The position numbers and the translations under genes are program-made. From Vandiemenella viatica (Eukaryota; Arthropoda; Insecta; Orthoptera; Morabidae), in the NCBI GenBank assembly GCA_031002005.1, contig CM061921.1:178816935-178880934 (forward strand): 64,000 nt of DNA, read 5' to 3'. The notes under the pieces are model-generated. The model was not told the origin of the DNA. It did no database searches and saw only the letters and a program-made list of their open reading frames with translations. How positions within the stretch are numbered: the first letter of the stretch is position 1; each line of letters starts with the position of its first letter. Shown here in pieces: positions 39,010 to 51,535 of this stretch.

Positions 39010-40990
39010 TCGAAACTTTTAACTTGATATTATTAATGACTGGTTTGATGCAATCCTCCATCCCTTCCTATCCTGTGCTAACCTCTTCATTTCTACATAC
39101 CCCTTACAACCCACGTCCTCAATTATCTGCTTCATATATTCTAATCTCTGTCTTACCATCCACTGTTCCCTCCACTAACAAATTAACCAATCCAGCATGT
39201 CTCAAAATATGACCTACCAGCCTGTCTCTTCTTCCTGTAAGCTTCTTCCATAAACTTATTTTCTCACCCATCATTTCCAAAACTCGTTCATTTCTTACTT
39301 TGTCTGTCCACCTAATTTTCAGCATTCTTCTGTAGCACCACATTTCAAATGCTTCAAGTTTCTTTCTTTCGTTATTCCTAAAGTCCATGTTCCGCTACCG
39401 TAAAGTGCTGTGCTCCACACATAAGAGTTTTAAAAAGTTCTTACTAATTCCTAGATCAATATTTGAAACTAAAAGGTTTCTCTTTTTCATGAAGGCTCTT
39501 TTTGCTAGTGCTATTCTGCTTTTAACAGTCATTCCTGCTTCGGCCATCGGTTGTAATTTTACTTCCCAAGTAACAGAATTCACTTACTTCTCCTATTGCA
39601 TCCGATCCTATTTTTATATTTAATCTACTAGTATTGGTATCATTTCTGCTACATTTCATCACTTTTGTCTTGCTTTGATTTATATTCAGTCCAAAATCCT
39701 CCTTCAGCACCTTTGTTCATGCCATTCAGTAACTTCTCAATATCCTCAGCCCTCTCTGCTAACAAGACAATGTCATCAGCAAATCGTAGCATACTGATTT
39801 TTTCTCCCTGAAAACTTATGCCACTTGAAAATTTTTCTTTGACTTTCTTCATTGCTTCTTCTATGTACAAGTTGAATATTAACGGGGATAGACTACAACC
39901 TTGTCGCACACCCTTTTTAACTGATGCATGTCTCTCGTGATTCTCTACTTTTATTACAGCCACTTGATTCTTATATAGTTTATAGAGTATTCTTCTATCT
40001 CGATACTTTAGACCTGACTTCTTTAAAATTTTGAACATCTTGTCCCACCTAACATTATCAAAAGCTTTTTCTAAATCAACATATGCCATAAAAGTATCTT
40101 TGTTTTTCTTGATCCGCCCTTCAAGTATTAATCTGAAAGACAGAATTGCTTCCCTTGTACCGCGATTTTTCCTTAAACCCAAACTGATCTTCACCTACTA
40201 TATCTTCTACTACCCTTTCCGTCCTTATGTATATTATTCTGGTCAGTAATTTTGAAACATGTGATGTTAGACTAATGGTGCGATAATTCTCACATTTGTC
40301 GGCTTGTGCTTTCTTTGGAAGTGTGAAGATGATATTTTTATTAAAATCAGTTGGAATTTCTCCTGTTTCATAACTTTTTGATATCAGCTTGAATAATCTT
40401 TCGATTCCTTCCTCTCCTAGGGATTTAAGAAGTTCTGCAGGGATCTCATCAATTCCAACTGCCCTATTTGCTTTCAAGTCATTCAGAGCTTTATTAAATT
40501 CTGTCCTCAAAACAGGATCTCCTAAGTCATCAATGTCGACATCGCCTTCCTTTTCAAATACACTATTGTTCAAGTCGTCCCCAACATACAGTTTCTCAAT
40601 GTATTCCTTCCATCTGCTAGCTCTATCTTCTGACCTTAAGAGGTTTCCCATCGGCAGCTTAAATGTATATACCTCTTTTCTTCATTTCTCCAAAATTCTG
40701 TTTGATCTTTCTATATGCAACATCTAATTTTCCTGCGACCATTTCCTTTTCTACTTCTTCACACTTTTCTTGTAGCCATTTTTCTTTTGCTATTTTGCAT
40801 TTCCTATTTATTTGATTTCTAAATTGCCTGTACTGCTCTCTTCATGCTTCAACCTGAGCATTTTTGTACATTCTCCTCTGATCCATCAGCTGCAAAATTT
40901 CTTCTGTGATCCAAGGTTTTCTGGCAGCTTGTTCCCTAAAGCCTAATGTTTCTTTGCCAGCGGTACCTAGTTTATGTTCTGGACCCACAT
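39010..40990 (-). pseudogene. RTE-like non-LTR retrotransposon, 5'-truncated ORF2
   Basis: About 2 kb of minus-strand ORF2 remnant in three or more frames. N-terminal side: KPWITEEILQLMDQRRMYKN (near 40,930-40,870). RT: VGIDEIPAELLKSLG, 'ENYRTISLTSHVSKLLTRI' (40,651-40,121), AYVDLEKAFDNVRWDKM, VRQGCSLSPLIFNLYIEEA, and catalytic FADD within LRFADDIVLLAE (40,194-39,649). C-terminus: EAFEMWCYRRMLKIRWTDKV (39,388-39,119), ending near 39,020. The endonuclease domain is absent. FADD and the C-terminal text fit RTE-type LINEs. The clade assignment is tentative. Confidence 0.75.
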
Positions 40991-41793
40991 CTACAATTTA
41001 TTACGAGATTGACATATAATTAAAATTAGATTTGAAATTATCAATTAAATTTCATTCACTATGTAAGATTAGACTGATTATCATAGTTAAATCACAGTTA
41101 AGTACAGTTAAATGAATATTGGTCATTTTTCTAAATTAAAAACGGGATTGAATGAATTAGATGAGTATTGATTAATTTATCCTATTAATCTGTCAGAAAT
41201 GTTTATGAACGTTCTATATATATATATGTAACTTTCGCAATCTCACTCTTTCCACTTGAGAGTAAAAGTTAATTAGCAATAGGAGAAGTGAAACAACAGA
41301 AATGCGGTGCTGTGCAGCTTTCTCCTTCTCCCGTCCAGCCTCGTTACACCACGCAACAAGATCAGTATCGAAAAGGATCAGTTGAATATCGTTTCTTGCA
41401 ATAAATTGGTAAACCGGTAATTACGGAATGCATTTGAATCCTTTATTTCTAAAATTGTTTCAATATTGGGTGAGTATTGATTGTGGTTATTTGGAGATCT
41501 AATACAAATCTGTATGTTGGTTTCAATTCCATATTTTTTCAAATTGGGTTGAATAAATCACAACGTATTAAATAAGAAAACTGAGTAAAAACCAACATAC
41601 ATACTTTTGTTTTGTATTTGTCGAAGGGTCCTACGTCATATAAAACTTTAAAACGACTTTTCTACGAAACCACTAGATTGGACGACTTAAAAGTTATCAC
41701 TGGAAATAATTACTACGGATGCAATATATCTAGAAAAAGTAAAATCTTCCAGCTATTTATGCCACCCGCTTCCTGCTGACTTATTAATGCTGT
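40991..41793. other. no recognisable feature
   Basis: AT-rich, with a short (TA)n at about 41,216-41,227. Nothing else supported. Confidence 0.35.
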
Positions 41794-41850
41794 CTGGCCA
41801 AATATCTTTTTTTTAATTTCTTTATTTCAACCGTTCAGCGTATTTGTGCT

Positions 41851-44014
41851 TTACAGAGTGAAGATCATTGCTTCGCACTTAGTTGGATTCAGTGCGATTC
41901 GCCACATGTTCAACCAGTTGGTTAAGGCAGTAAGGGCCGCTTGAAGGTTGCGAACAGCTGTTTGAATATCTTCGTGGGAGGTGAACAGTGCTGTGTCGTC
42001 GGCGTACATTGCTATGGCTGAAGTGGTCAGATCGGGGCAATCATAGATATAAATGTTGAAGAGTGTTGGTCCGAGGACAGAGCCTTGAGGAACACCAGCT
42101 AGGACAGGACGGGGAGTGGATTTGACTGAATCAATTTTTACTGAGAATGTGCGTCGGAGTAGGAAGCTGTGGAGGATTCTGTACAAGTAATCGGGGACTC
42201 CAATGTTGCGCAGTTTATACAACAGCCCTGCGTGCCACACTCTGTCGAAAGCTTGAGTAAAATCTAGAAAGGCGGCGGCCGTGTGCTGTTTAGTTCCATA
42301 AGCTCGTGCTATGATTTCGGTGATGCGGAGGAGTTGGGTGATGTGTTTGAAATCCAAACTGATATATGGGTATGACTGAGGCTTGTCTGAGGAATTTGCA
42401 TATGCGTTTCTTGATGATTTTTTCGAATATTTTAGATAGAGCCGGAAGTAAACTTATTGGTCGGTAACTGGCTGGTTGGTTGGTAAGTTTGCCGGGTTTG
42501 GGGAAAACAATTATTTCCGCGTGTTTCCAGGAAGATGGGAAATAACCAAGGCGGAGTAGTGTGTTGAATATGGATGCAAGGAAGGCTATAGCTTTATCAG
42601 GTAAATGTTTGAGGGCCACGTTAGGAATTTGGTCGTGGCCGGGGGCTTTTTTGGAAACAAGCAAGTGTAGAAAGAATCGAATTTCTCGGGGTGAGGTAAA
42701 CGAGATTGGTAGGGGAGCGGTGGGGTAAAAATGAGGAAGATTCTCTATTTCAGTTGCCGATTAGTCGTCGTGCGCTGTATTTGGTGTGAAGGATGATTGG
42801 AAGTAATCAGCAAGCAGTTCACATTTTTCTTCATGGCTGGTGAAGTAGCTGGCTCCTTGTCGGAGCGGGGGTATAGTGAGGGGTTCGCGAAGGATCCTTT
42901 TAGTCTCCTTCCACAGAGTGCCGTCGTGAGGGGAGATACTTGAGAGATGGCGCTGATAAGTATGGAAACGGTATGTGTCCAGAGTTTGCTTGACTTGGCG
43001 GTTTAGTTGGTTGAGACGAGTATGTTGCCACTGCAGTCGTTGGTTTTGCCACAGCTTTCTCATGCAATGCTACGCTTGGAGCAGGTTCACGATTTCCAAC
43101 GGTAGGGTTTTGTGGTAAGAAATTGGTCTAGCTGGCGGTGGAGGGGTTGAGGAGGCTGCCTTTAGAGAGGATATTATACTTGCGGTGAACTGTGAAATTG
43201 CCGTGTCAACGTCGGTTGTATTTCGTAGAGGAGTGTTAGGTCGAAGATCTTCTCCGAGATAACGTTGGAATTTAGCCCAGTCAACGCGCCCTATTAGAAG
43301 TGAGGGTCTATGTGAATAGGTGGGGGTATTTATTTCGAAGGTGGCTACTACTGGGCAATGATCAGAATCGAGTTCAGGTAGCACTTGCGTATAAATAGGA
43401 TGGGAAATTTGTTTCACTAGTATTAGGTCGAGAATGTCTGGGAATACATGAGGATTATAGGAATAATAGGTTGGCTGGTCTGGGCTGAGGATATGGAATG
43501 CGCAGTCATTTGCTGCCTGTAGAAGGCGACGACCATTGGGTGTGGTAACTCTACATCCCCATAGGGCGTGTTTAGTATTCAGATCTCCCATTAGTATAGT
43601 GGGAGACGTCGTTGTGAATAATGTACTGAACTCTTGGTGTTGGAGACGTTTCGATGGCAGTTTGTGCGCTGCTATGGTAGTTAGGGATTGGCCGTTCCGC
43701 GTAGAGAGATTGACTGCGCAAGCTTCTAAGTTTGTCAATGTTGCCAGAAAGATGGGATGGTGGGAAATGTTCCTTTTGATAAATAGTGCAACTCCGCAGG
43801 AGGCGGTAGCAGCAATACGATCTCCTCTATAAATAGAATATCCTGGCATGGTGAAGCGCTCTTGTGAAAGTAGATGTGTTTCGGAAATACAGGCAATGTC
43901 TATATTGTGTCTGGAAAGAAACTCAAGAAGAGCCTGTCGCTTAGATTTAATTCCGTTGGCATTCCAGTTTAAGAATTTGAGAGAAGAAAACGCTGGAGGC
44001 ACATTATTAGTCAT
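41851..44014 (-). pseudogene. J3 ORF2 (endonuclease plus partial RT)
   Basis: The endonuclease is open from ATG 44,014 to 43,070: FLNWNANGIKSKRQ, ISETHL, LMGDLNTKH, DSDHCP. The linker (43,063-42,761) and RT fragments (42,664-42,290 and 42,357-41,851) follow with frame breaks between them: KKAPGHDQIPN, YRPISLLPALSKIFE, FLDFTQAFDRVWHAGLL, AGVPQGSVLGPTLFNIY and catalytic YADD. The protein ends at NPTKCEAMIFTL, short of the thumb and C-terminal region seen in J1. Confidence 0.85.
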
Positions 44015-44152
44015 TACGCAGTAGCTCCGTGACGAAGTTAATTAGTAATGATTTAAAGTGAGGAAAAAAATGGTTGAATAATGTGAAGGATGGAGTGCAA
44101 GAGCGAGGTTAGCAGTCCTTCCAGCGTTGCAGAAGATGAAGGGCTAGTGCGG

Positions 44153-45265
44153 TTAGTGGATTCTTTGCGGTGATAGTAATGTTTGGGAGGCCATTGTGGT
44201 ACAGTCTGTTGGTTGCGGGAGCTGCCTGGGATTGCAGCAAAATTGCGTTCGTCGAGGAGCGGTGCCTGAGATAGTTGTGAAGGTGATAGGGGCAGTGGAA
44301 GATGTGTTGTTCAAAGGTGGCAGGGTAGATTGCTTGCTTCTTTTAATGGCGAGGTAATAGTCACAGCCTCGGTAATTAGCAGAATGCTTACCGCCACAGT
44401 TGACACATTGTGGGTCGGTTTGTTTAGATTTTGGGCATTCTGAGTAGTGGTGGTTTTTCCGGACATTTTACACACCTGGGAGGAAGATGACAGAAATTTT
44501 TTGTATGTCCGAAATGTTGACATTTAGTACATTGTGGGATTGTGGGAGATTTTCTACGGTATTCTACTGAGATGATAGCATGGAAAAGACTAGTTAATTG
44601 GAAAATTTCTTTTGTTTGCTGGTTGTCGTCTAATTCAACGATGCACAAGGGCATTGGCATTTTATTTTTATACAGAAGTCTTGTTACTTTTGTAGCTGGT
44701 AACTGCCGAGCATGAAGCTCTTCTAGTATTTCAGCATCAGTTAATGAGAATGGGACGTTGCGCAGGACTACTTCCAGCTTCTTGTTTTGAGGATCTTTGA
44801 AGGTGTGGTAAGGGAGCTGGGCTTCGTCTAGGAATTTCGTGACAGCGCGATAGTCAGTGGTAGAACTAATATTAATTTTGATCATCGATCCACGTTGTTG
44901 AGTCGTGAAGTCATCCTTCGCTAAGGTGGACAGATCTTTCAGAATTTGCTGGTAATTTTTAACATCATGTAGAAAGATTGGGGGGATCACTACATTGACT
45001 GCCGCGTCAGATGCGGCATCAGTGGCATCACACTGATCTCCCGTGGAGTCTAACACTGAGAACTTGTTATGCACAGCCGTAATGTTAACTTGGTATTTAC
45101 GATTAACAGAGGAGGCAGGAACAATATGCTTTTTGTGGGGTTGTCGGAATTCGAGATGATTGGGATCGGAGTCTATGGGAGCAGCTGTTCGTTTGGCGTT
45201 TACCTTGGAAATGAAGTTGAAGGAGAAGTGGTGGTTTCCATCGGGATGTCTGATGTAGTTGGCAT
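44153..45265 (-). pseudogene. J3 ORF1 (Gag-like), frameshifted
   Basis: A likely ATG is at 45,265 (MPTTSDIPMETTT), with an early frame change. The main open stretch (from about 45,074 down to 44,424) holds a PRE_C2HC-like region ('EVVLRNVPFSLTDAEILEEL') and the first knuckle (CTKCQHFGHTKNFC). Another frame change near 44,450 interrupts the second knuckle. The third (CVNCGGKHSANYRGC) is in the next frame. It ends near 44,153. J3 ORF1 lacks the poly-Gln tract of J1 and J2. Confidence 0.8.
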
Positions 45266-45554
45266 GGTGAATTGTGCCCAGGATGCAGTAGCTGGCGCTG
45301 GTGAAATAGTTGATTAAAGCGTAGGTTGTTGTGAAGGTGGCTGTTGTATTTCGTTGACGTTGTGAACAAGATTCGTGCAGAGCGAACTAATTGCCCTGTG
45401 ATATGCGGTTTTGATTAATACTCCGAAGTATAGAAACGACTTTAACTGTAGCGATGCGCGGAAGTAAACACTTGCTAGCACAGGCGAGCTGGTAGGGTAG
45501 AGCGCTGCAGGAAGTGCACACGACCGTAGCTATCAGCGAACTGGCCAAATATCT

Positions 45555-48500
45555 GGAAACTATTTGGGAGAAACTTGTTGCAGCAAATTCGCCTTGTTTA
45601 AACACAGTAGTCTTACCAATGTCGAATGTTCCTTTCAAAGCAATGTCTCCAAACTAAAAGTTATAACTTATTAGGAGATGAAGCGACTGTTGTTATTAAT
45701 GTTAAACATGGCTAAGATTTCCCTGTTTTATTTCAAGGAGACATTGTTTACCATGCGACTAGTAAAACGATATTATAGCCTTGTAGAGAAGGCAGAGTGG
45801 TGACTCGCTTTGTTGTTCTTTATTTAGAATTGAATCCAGTTCAATAAGATTTTTCCTTACAAGCTAACACAACGGCACTCAAAATATGTTTGACGAACAG
45901 ACAAGAGTGATTATTTGACTTTACAGAATTCTCCTTTCCCCCACTTCCCATTTCGGTTTTTGAGTCGCAGTCAAATAAGAAGCCAACAGCAGTATCATCA
46001 AAGATCGATTAGGTTCCGTTGTGACATACTTTCAGGTTGCTGATATTTTTGTTATAACGACTCATTGATGTTGTTCTGGATAAATAACTAATCACACCCT
46101 CCCCGAGTGTAATATTATGTTGTGAATTGTGTATGTATGAAGGTTACCGTTTTAAGATTCGGTCTCCACGATTCTCTGTTATGGAGTACGTGATTTTAAA
46201 TGCGGCTTTCAGAGGTGTTACGACATTTTGGTGTAGCATAATGTAAAGACACATATTTGAGAAATATTTAAAACTGTGAAACCGGTTGCGGTGCTAAAGA
46301 TGGCTCCTGAAAATCGTGTTATTTGTATGCAAACTGATCAGTAAGGTATATAAAGATGCAATACCGTTAAATGATACATGTTTTTCCTGCTGTCGAGTAC
46401 CTGAACTGACTAACAACGTTCGATGGGTCACAAGTGAGGTTTGACTGGAGTTTTCGATAATATGATTTTTTTATATACATCCTGTTCACCTTGTAAACTT
46501 CGTATTTGTGTAGTTTTTGGGACTTCCTATTGTCTTGTCGCTTGATGTAGCTGTGAGGAATCTTCAGCCATCTAGCCGTCCGTTAGGCCTACTCTTTCGA
46601 AAGACACCTTGCGTGCCGCCGAGTTTAACGTCCCCCTCTGACGGATGAATCACCATTACACCATACGCACTAGAGTCGTGCAAACGCTTTCGGTTTATCG
46701 CTGCCAGCGTGACCTCTGCCGGGAAAATGCTGGGAATACATCATTTTATGAGATTTTATACTTTTATTTTAAGAAAATTTGGATACTTAAAGATCGGGCA
46801 CTATTCTGTTAATGAAAAAGTAAAAATCTCCAAATTGCACCACATTTCAACATTCCAGTGGTGATTGTTCAGTTATCCAAATATGCTCTCTGCAGTAGAA
46901 AGAACATCTGTAATGACCACGGTAGAACGATGTGTACTGATATGGGAGGGGTCACCAGTTTCTCACCCATCATTCCTGCGCATATTATTTTGTGTATCTA
47001 TAGAATGGGCTGTGGGCTCCAATTCGAATCAACCTGACGTAAACTCCTCTTGTCCTTCGGTTTCTTAAATACAGGAGTGCGAATGTTACTAGTTCAACGC
47101 TACATAGATTATTTATCCTCTATCGATGACGATGAAGAAGACAATCTTCTTATTAGGTGGATGTTTGGAGCAAAAAAGTGCCCTTAGGTGTCTAAATCTA
47201 CTACAGTACAGGCGCTGCAAGTGTGTGACTTTTCAGCAGAGCCGGATTCATCATTTCAGAAAAGCGAAACAATCTTTCTCCTGAACATATGGTTGATATT
47301 TTCGTTATTTACAGTTGGGTATGAGAGTGATAACAGTTATCTTCAATATCTTACGTTGATATAAATCCTTACTAGATGTCACTTATATCTGAAGCCTCCG
47401 TATATATCATAATGCACTAAATGTGGATTCTGGCTATACTTCATGTATGTCACTAACTGCAGATAACTGTTTAGTTACGGTTTTAATTGCATTGTGTTCT
47501 GATTTCACGGTCTGTAATACTTTCTTTCATTTGTCTATTGAACACACACACGTTAAAAATTATACCTATGACGACTTGGTTGATAAGAGTCATCGATATA
47601 CTGTAGTTATTAGAGTGCCCCTGCCGTACAACCTTTTTCTCCTTTTTGTCTGATATCCACCCTTGTTGCACGACACGCTCTAGGAAAACAGTACGCGCTA
47701 TTCCTGCAGTGCCGAGCCTGTGGAAGCTCCAGTGGTCACAGCTCACCCAAGTAGAGAGGACCGGTCGTAGGAGTTGAGCGTGAGTAGACGGCAGTTTGCA
47801 TAACACTGCGGAGAAGTTTGGGGTTTAAGCCAGGGTCTTGATACACCCCCATCTCTTCTACCCTGCCGTCCATCCAACCCCATGTCACCATTTTGCGGGG
47901 CGTGCTAGTGCCAGTGTTAATAAAAATCAAATTTACACTTGCAGTGTTATATAAACCTGAAAATTTCTATGATGAGAACATAACATTTTCGTTGTGCTGA
48001 GAATGAGGCAGTACTGCAGCGGATTCTTGGCAAGCAAAATGGCCGCTTATCTTGCAGAGAAATCATTGTTTTCTTGAACTTCCCAGGACAAATTCACTTA
48101 AAATTGTACAATGATGTTTTGAAAAAAACATCACCAAATAACAGGGTGCGATTACACTGCGTTCGTTTTGCTTATCAAAGAAATCCTAGGAAATCGACAA
48201 ATGTCTAGAAACTGTTGCGAAAGCGGCTGAAATTAACACTTCCACCGAGGAACTCGGATCTCGTGTCAAATGGGGATTTGTCCGTCCACTTATGTCCGCC
48301 AGCGAGAGCCTCCACACCTGGGGTGTGCCAAGTGTCTACGCTATATGTTACATCAGATTTCACATGAATTAAACAATTCTTTTGATGTATTTCACGTAAG
48401 AAACTGTACACATGTTGAACATTGTGAGTTCTCAAAACACACAGATAGTTTTGTTAAATTGTAGCCCAGTATAATTTGAACCAAGGAGTTTGGGTAGCGC

Positions 48501-50103
48501 TTTTGTTTTGTGCTGTTATGGCTGGCTGGATGTTTGTTGCTTACTGTACTTTGCAGAAGGGACCTGTTTATAAAATTTGGTACAGCATCTGTGCGACGTG
48601 TTATTTTTAGTATAACGGCTGCGGTGCGGAGTATAGGGGAAAGTAGTGCCTGGACCGGTTCGTGTTAATTATATAGAGCGACAAGTGAGATGAGATATTC
48701 TAAAAACCAGTAAAATTACCTGGCCGGGCTTCTACTAAAAATCTTTCAACTAACAGAATCTGTTACGGAATATCTCATTTCGGTTAAATCGTCGTAATCA
48801 GGCTTTGCTATACAATTTGCATACCTAAGTAAATGTTACACTATTACGTCCGAGAAAAACGTTGAATCCTGTCTTACAATTTATGTTCTGAATTATTGGC
48901 ATGGAGGATGGTCATTTGCACACACTCAGAAATACACTCGTCATGGACCGAATATGTTTATACAGTGCTTGCTCGCTTTATAATACAGATTTTGTTTAAT
49001 TGCCTGCAGAGTAGTAGTCAGCACGTTCATCCATTAATTAAATTATATTTTATTCCACTGTCCTTTTAATTTAAATTAACATTCAACGTGCACAACAAAT
49101 TACACTGTTTACGGATAGATAGTAACTAACAAACCTAAGTGACAAGGTGATCCAGTAAGTTAAAAAACAAAAATGTTTCGATACTTCAGGTTGAATACGT
49201 GCATTTTGTAGTACTACTACTTGAAAAAAGCTGTTCAGAACATTAACAAAGTAGTTTTTCATGTAAACATAGATTCAATTTTAGTCTAAGAAACGTGTAG
49301 AATTTGCAAAAGTTGAGTTTGTTGTTTCAAAATATTTCATTAGAAAAAACGATTCGTAATTTGAGAGAGCATTAATATTGGGTACAGTATGTATTAAGAA
49401 GATTGAAAGTCGACATTTATACATTTTCCATTTAAAAAGCTAAATACATTACTCGTTTCTGGGAGATTTTATTCAAATAAAATAGTCATGCAGCGTTGCT
49501 TAGTGGCATAGTTACTGACTATTCGCTTATTAGGTCTACTCACTACATATACATCAAGTGTGTTCCTAGTAGCACAATATTTGCCGGTGTCACATTGAAG
49601 TCTGAACGGAATCCGGGCGATCGTGTATTTTCGTGAATTTTCTACCTTTGAAAACCAGTTGAGTTCGATACATTCAAGTAATTCAAAAGGTTTTATCGGC
49701 CTTCAGAGTCCGGACATGTGATGTAAAAGGAGTTTTGTGTTTGTCTTTTGATGTCTGTATTCGTGGAAATAAAATTCCGTAATTCAAACTTGTCGGTGCT
49801 TTCAATTACACCTACATGATTACTCTGCGTTATCACACATTTTTCACTAAACTTTTAATATATCTTTGCTGCATCTCTTCGAATATTCGTTCGACCAAAC
49901 ATAGTCCATTATTTTCCTACCACACAAACGAGTTTAAATCTTGATTCCACTTCACATATACTCCATATTCGTTGTTTATTTTTCGCTTTTGCTGTTTAAC
50001 TTCAGTAACGTCGGAGTGCAATAAGAGATTGATTAGCGTTTCAATTTGACTTTCAAAATTGTACAAATAATTTGAATTTACCGTTGATATTATCCTCAAA
50101 GCC
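45555..50103. other. no recognisable feature
   Basis: A 4.5-kb stretch without recognisable genes or repeat ends. Short frames (for example 47,483-47,806 and 48,205-48,435, minus strand) show no motifs. This may be ordinary intergenic or intronic sequence. Confidence 0.35.
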
Positions 50104-50285
50104 ATGAGGCTACGGGGAGTAGTGGGTGATTGGTAACGCTCTGGCCTCGCAGGTATCCTGCCGTCTTGATTTCGGTTGTCCATGGTTTACCGAAATCAGT
50201 CCAGGCGAAGGATTTCCCGTTCTCCTTACCCGCAGTCCTTTCCCGCCACTGAGTCTACATAGGGACTCTTGACATATAAAAAAAC
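50104..50285 (+). repeat. tRNA-SINE family A, degraded copy
   Basis: Head 'gggtgattggtaacgctctggcctcgc' joined to a shortened body ('ccatggtttaccgaaatca', 'ccaggcgaaggatt', 'cctttcccgcc') and an A7 tail. The B-box is degraded. Quoted pieces are separate stretches. Confidence 0.6.
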
Positions 50286-50606
50286 CTGTCACAAAACAGT
50301 CTGCTTCAGATTAATGCTAGGTAATCCATACCTTCTGGGCATATCAAGGATGGCTGTTGTAACCTGATTACATCTAAGCAGCGCCACTTCCACATTTACT
50401 TTTGTTTTTTATAATGAAATCTAGTTCTCTTTCAGGATCGTTATGGGTCATTGAATCTTTCTAATGAGGAAACAGTCCTTCGATATTTACTCTCCATTGT
50501 ACCACAATCTCAACATCATGATCACACGTTGACGTGGTTATTGGAACGCACTAGTTTGAAGAGTAGTTGAAGATCTAGAATGTGAATTTCACTACCATAT
50601 ACTTTT

Positions 50607-50745
50607 TATGGTTTTATAGCTTGTCGTTGTGGTCATTAGATCCGGAAGGCGAATGGGTACAAGGAATAGGAAGGAATTTGGCCATGGCCTTTTTTGAAGA
50701 GATCATCCGGGATTCGCCTGCAGTGATCTCTGAATAAATTGAAAT
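50607..50745 (-). repeat. tRNA-SINE family A, partial copy
   Basis: Reverse-complement body motifs: 'ttgtggtcattaga', 'acaaggaataggaaggaat', 'ttggccatggcctttttt', 'attcgcctgcagtga'. The head is missing. Confidence 0.6.
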
Positions 50746-51531
50746 CCTGATATTGATCGCAATTGGAAGTTCGATATAATGCTTGTTTTGGGTTTTAACA
50801 GGTAGACTGTGGAAAGAACCTGTCCTATTTTTAGTTATACCAGTACCAGTTGCAACTAAGGGGCGAATGGCTGCTTTTATCTTCGGAATAGTAATCCTGT
50901 ACTTTCCAGCAGGCTTCGCAAATTCTCGAGAGCAACAAAATATAAATGTCCAGGTCTTGGTAAAAAAGTGAAAAAAAATCAACTTCTGGTTTCATTTATG
51001 TTTATACAATTAACAGAAATATATGGCAGAGGATGCTGTTCTATCCACCGTGAATTTGTGGTTTAATGACATTGGTGAGGAACGGATTCATTTAGGCATC
51101 AGTTCGGCATCTTATTTCCCTGATCTTATCTATCTCGACATGACGTAGTATGAGGTCGTAAAAGTTAATAGATGTTAATATCTTTAGTCAATAAATTGAA
51201 GCGTAAACTTTATATAAAATCTGTGGCAATGCGCAGCATTGTACTTCGAAGACGTAAGAGTTTTTGTAGGTATGTATTAGTTGCAGCTTTCCAAAACTCT
51301 ACCAGTGACTCTTAATCTGGATTTAGCTTTATCTGCGACCAAGAAGGTTATGTGCTGATCTCACTTGAAGTGGCTTTGTATTGTTATACCAGCGTCACTG
51401 CGTGTTGAAGACCTCATATTATACTCGTGAGCAAGCAACTTCCTTTTTTTATGAAATGCTCTCAGTTAACTAGCCGAGTTAAGGAAGTGTTATCACACGA
51501 TGCTTCGGCGATCACATCCACTGTCGCCATC
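50746..51531. other. no recognisable feature
   Basis: Short overlapping frames on both strands near 50,783-50,971 without motifs. Nothing else. Confidence 0.3.
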
Positions 51532-51535
51532 TTAT

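Larger units (their letters stand above)
41808..45540 (-). mobile_element. Jockey-like retrotransposon J3, 3'-truncated and polyadenylated
   Basis: 3.73 kb, minus strand, with the exact 14-bp duplication agatatttggccag (complement of 41,794-41,807 and 45,541-45,554). It has ORF1 and ORF2 remnants, but ORF2 stops just after the RT core. Within 30 nt comes aataaa (complement of 41,821-41,826) and an A8 tail that abuts the duplication. About 215 residues plus the 3' UTR are missing compared with J1. Confidence 0.88.

Noticed and set aside
47483..47930. 107- and 64-codon minus-strand frames
   Set aside because: Low-complexity and motif-free; no sign of transcription signals.
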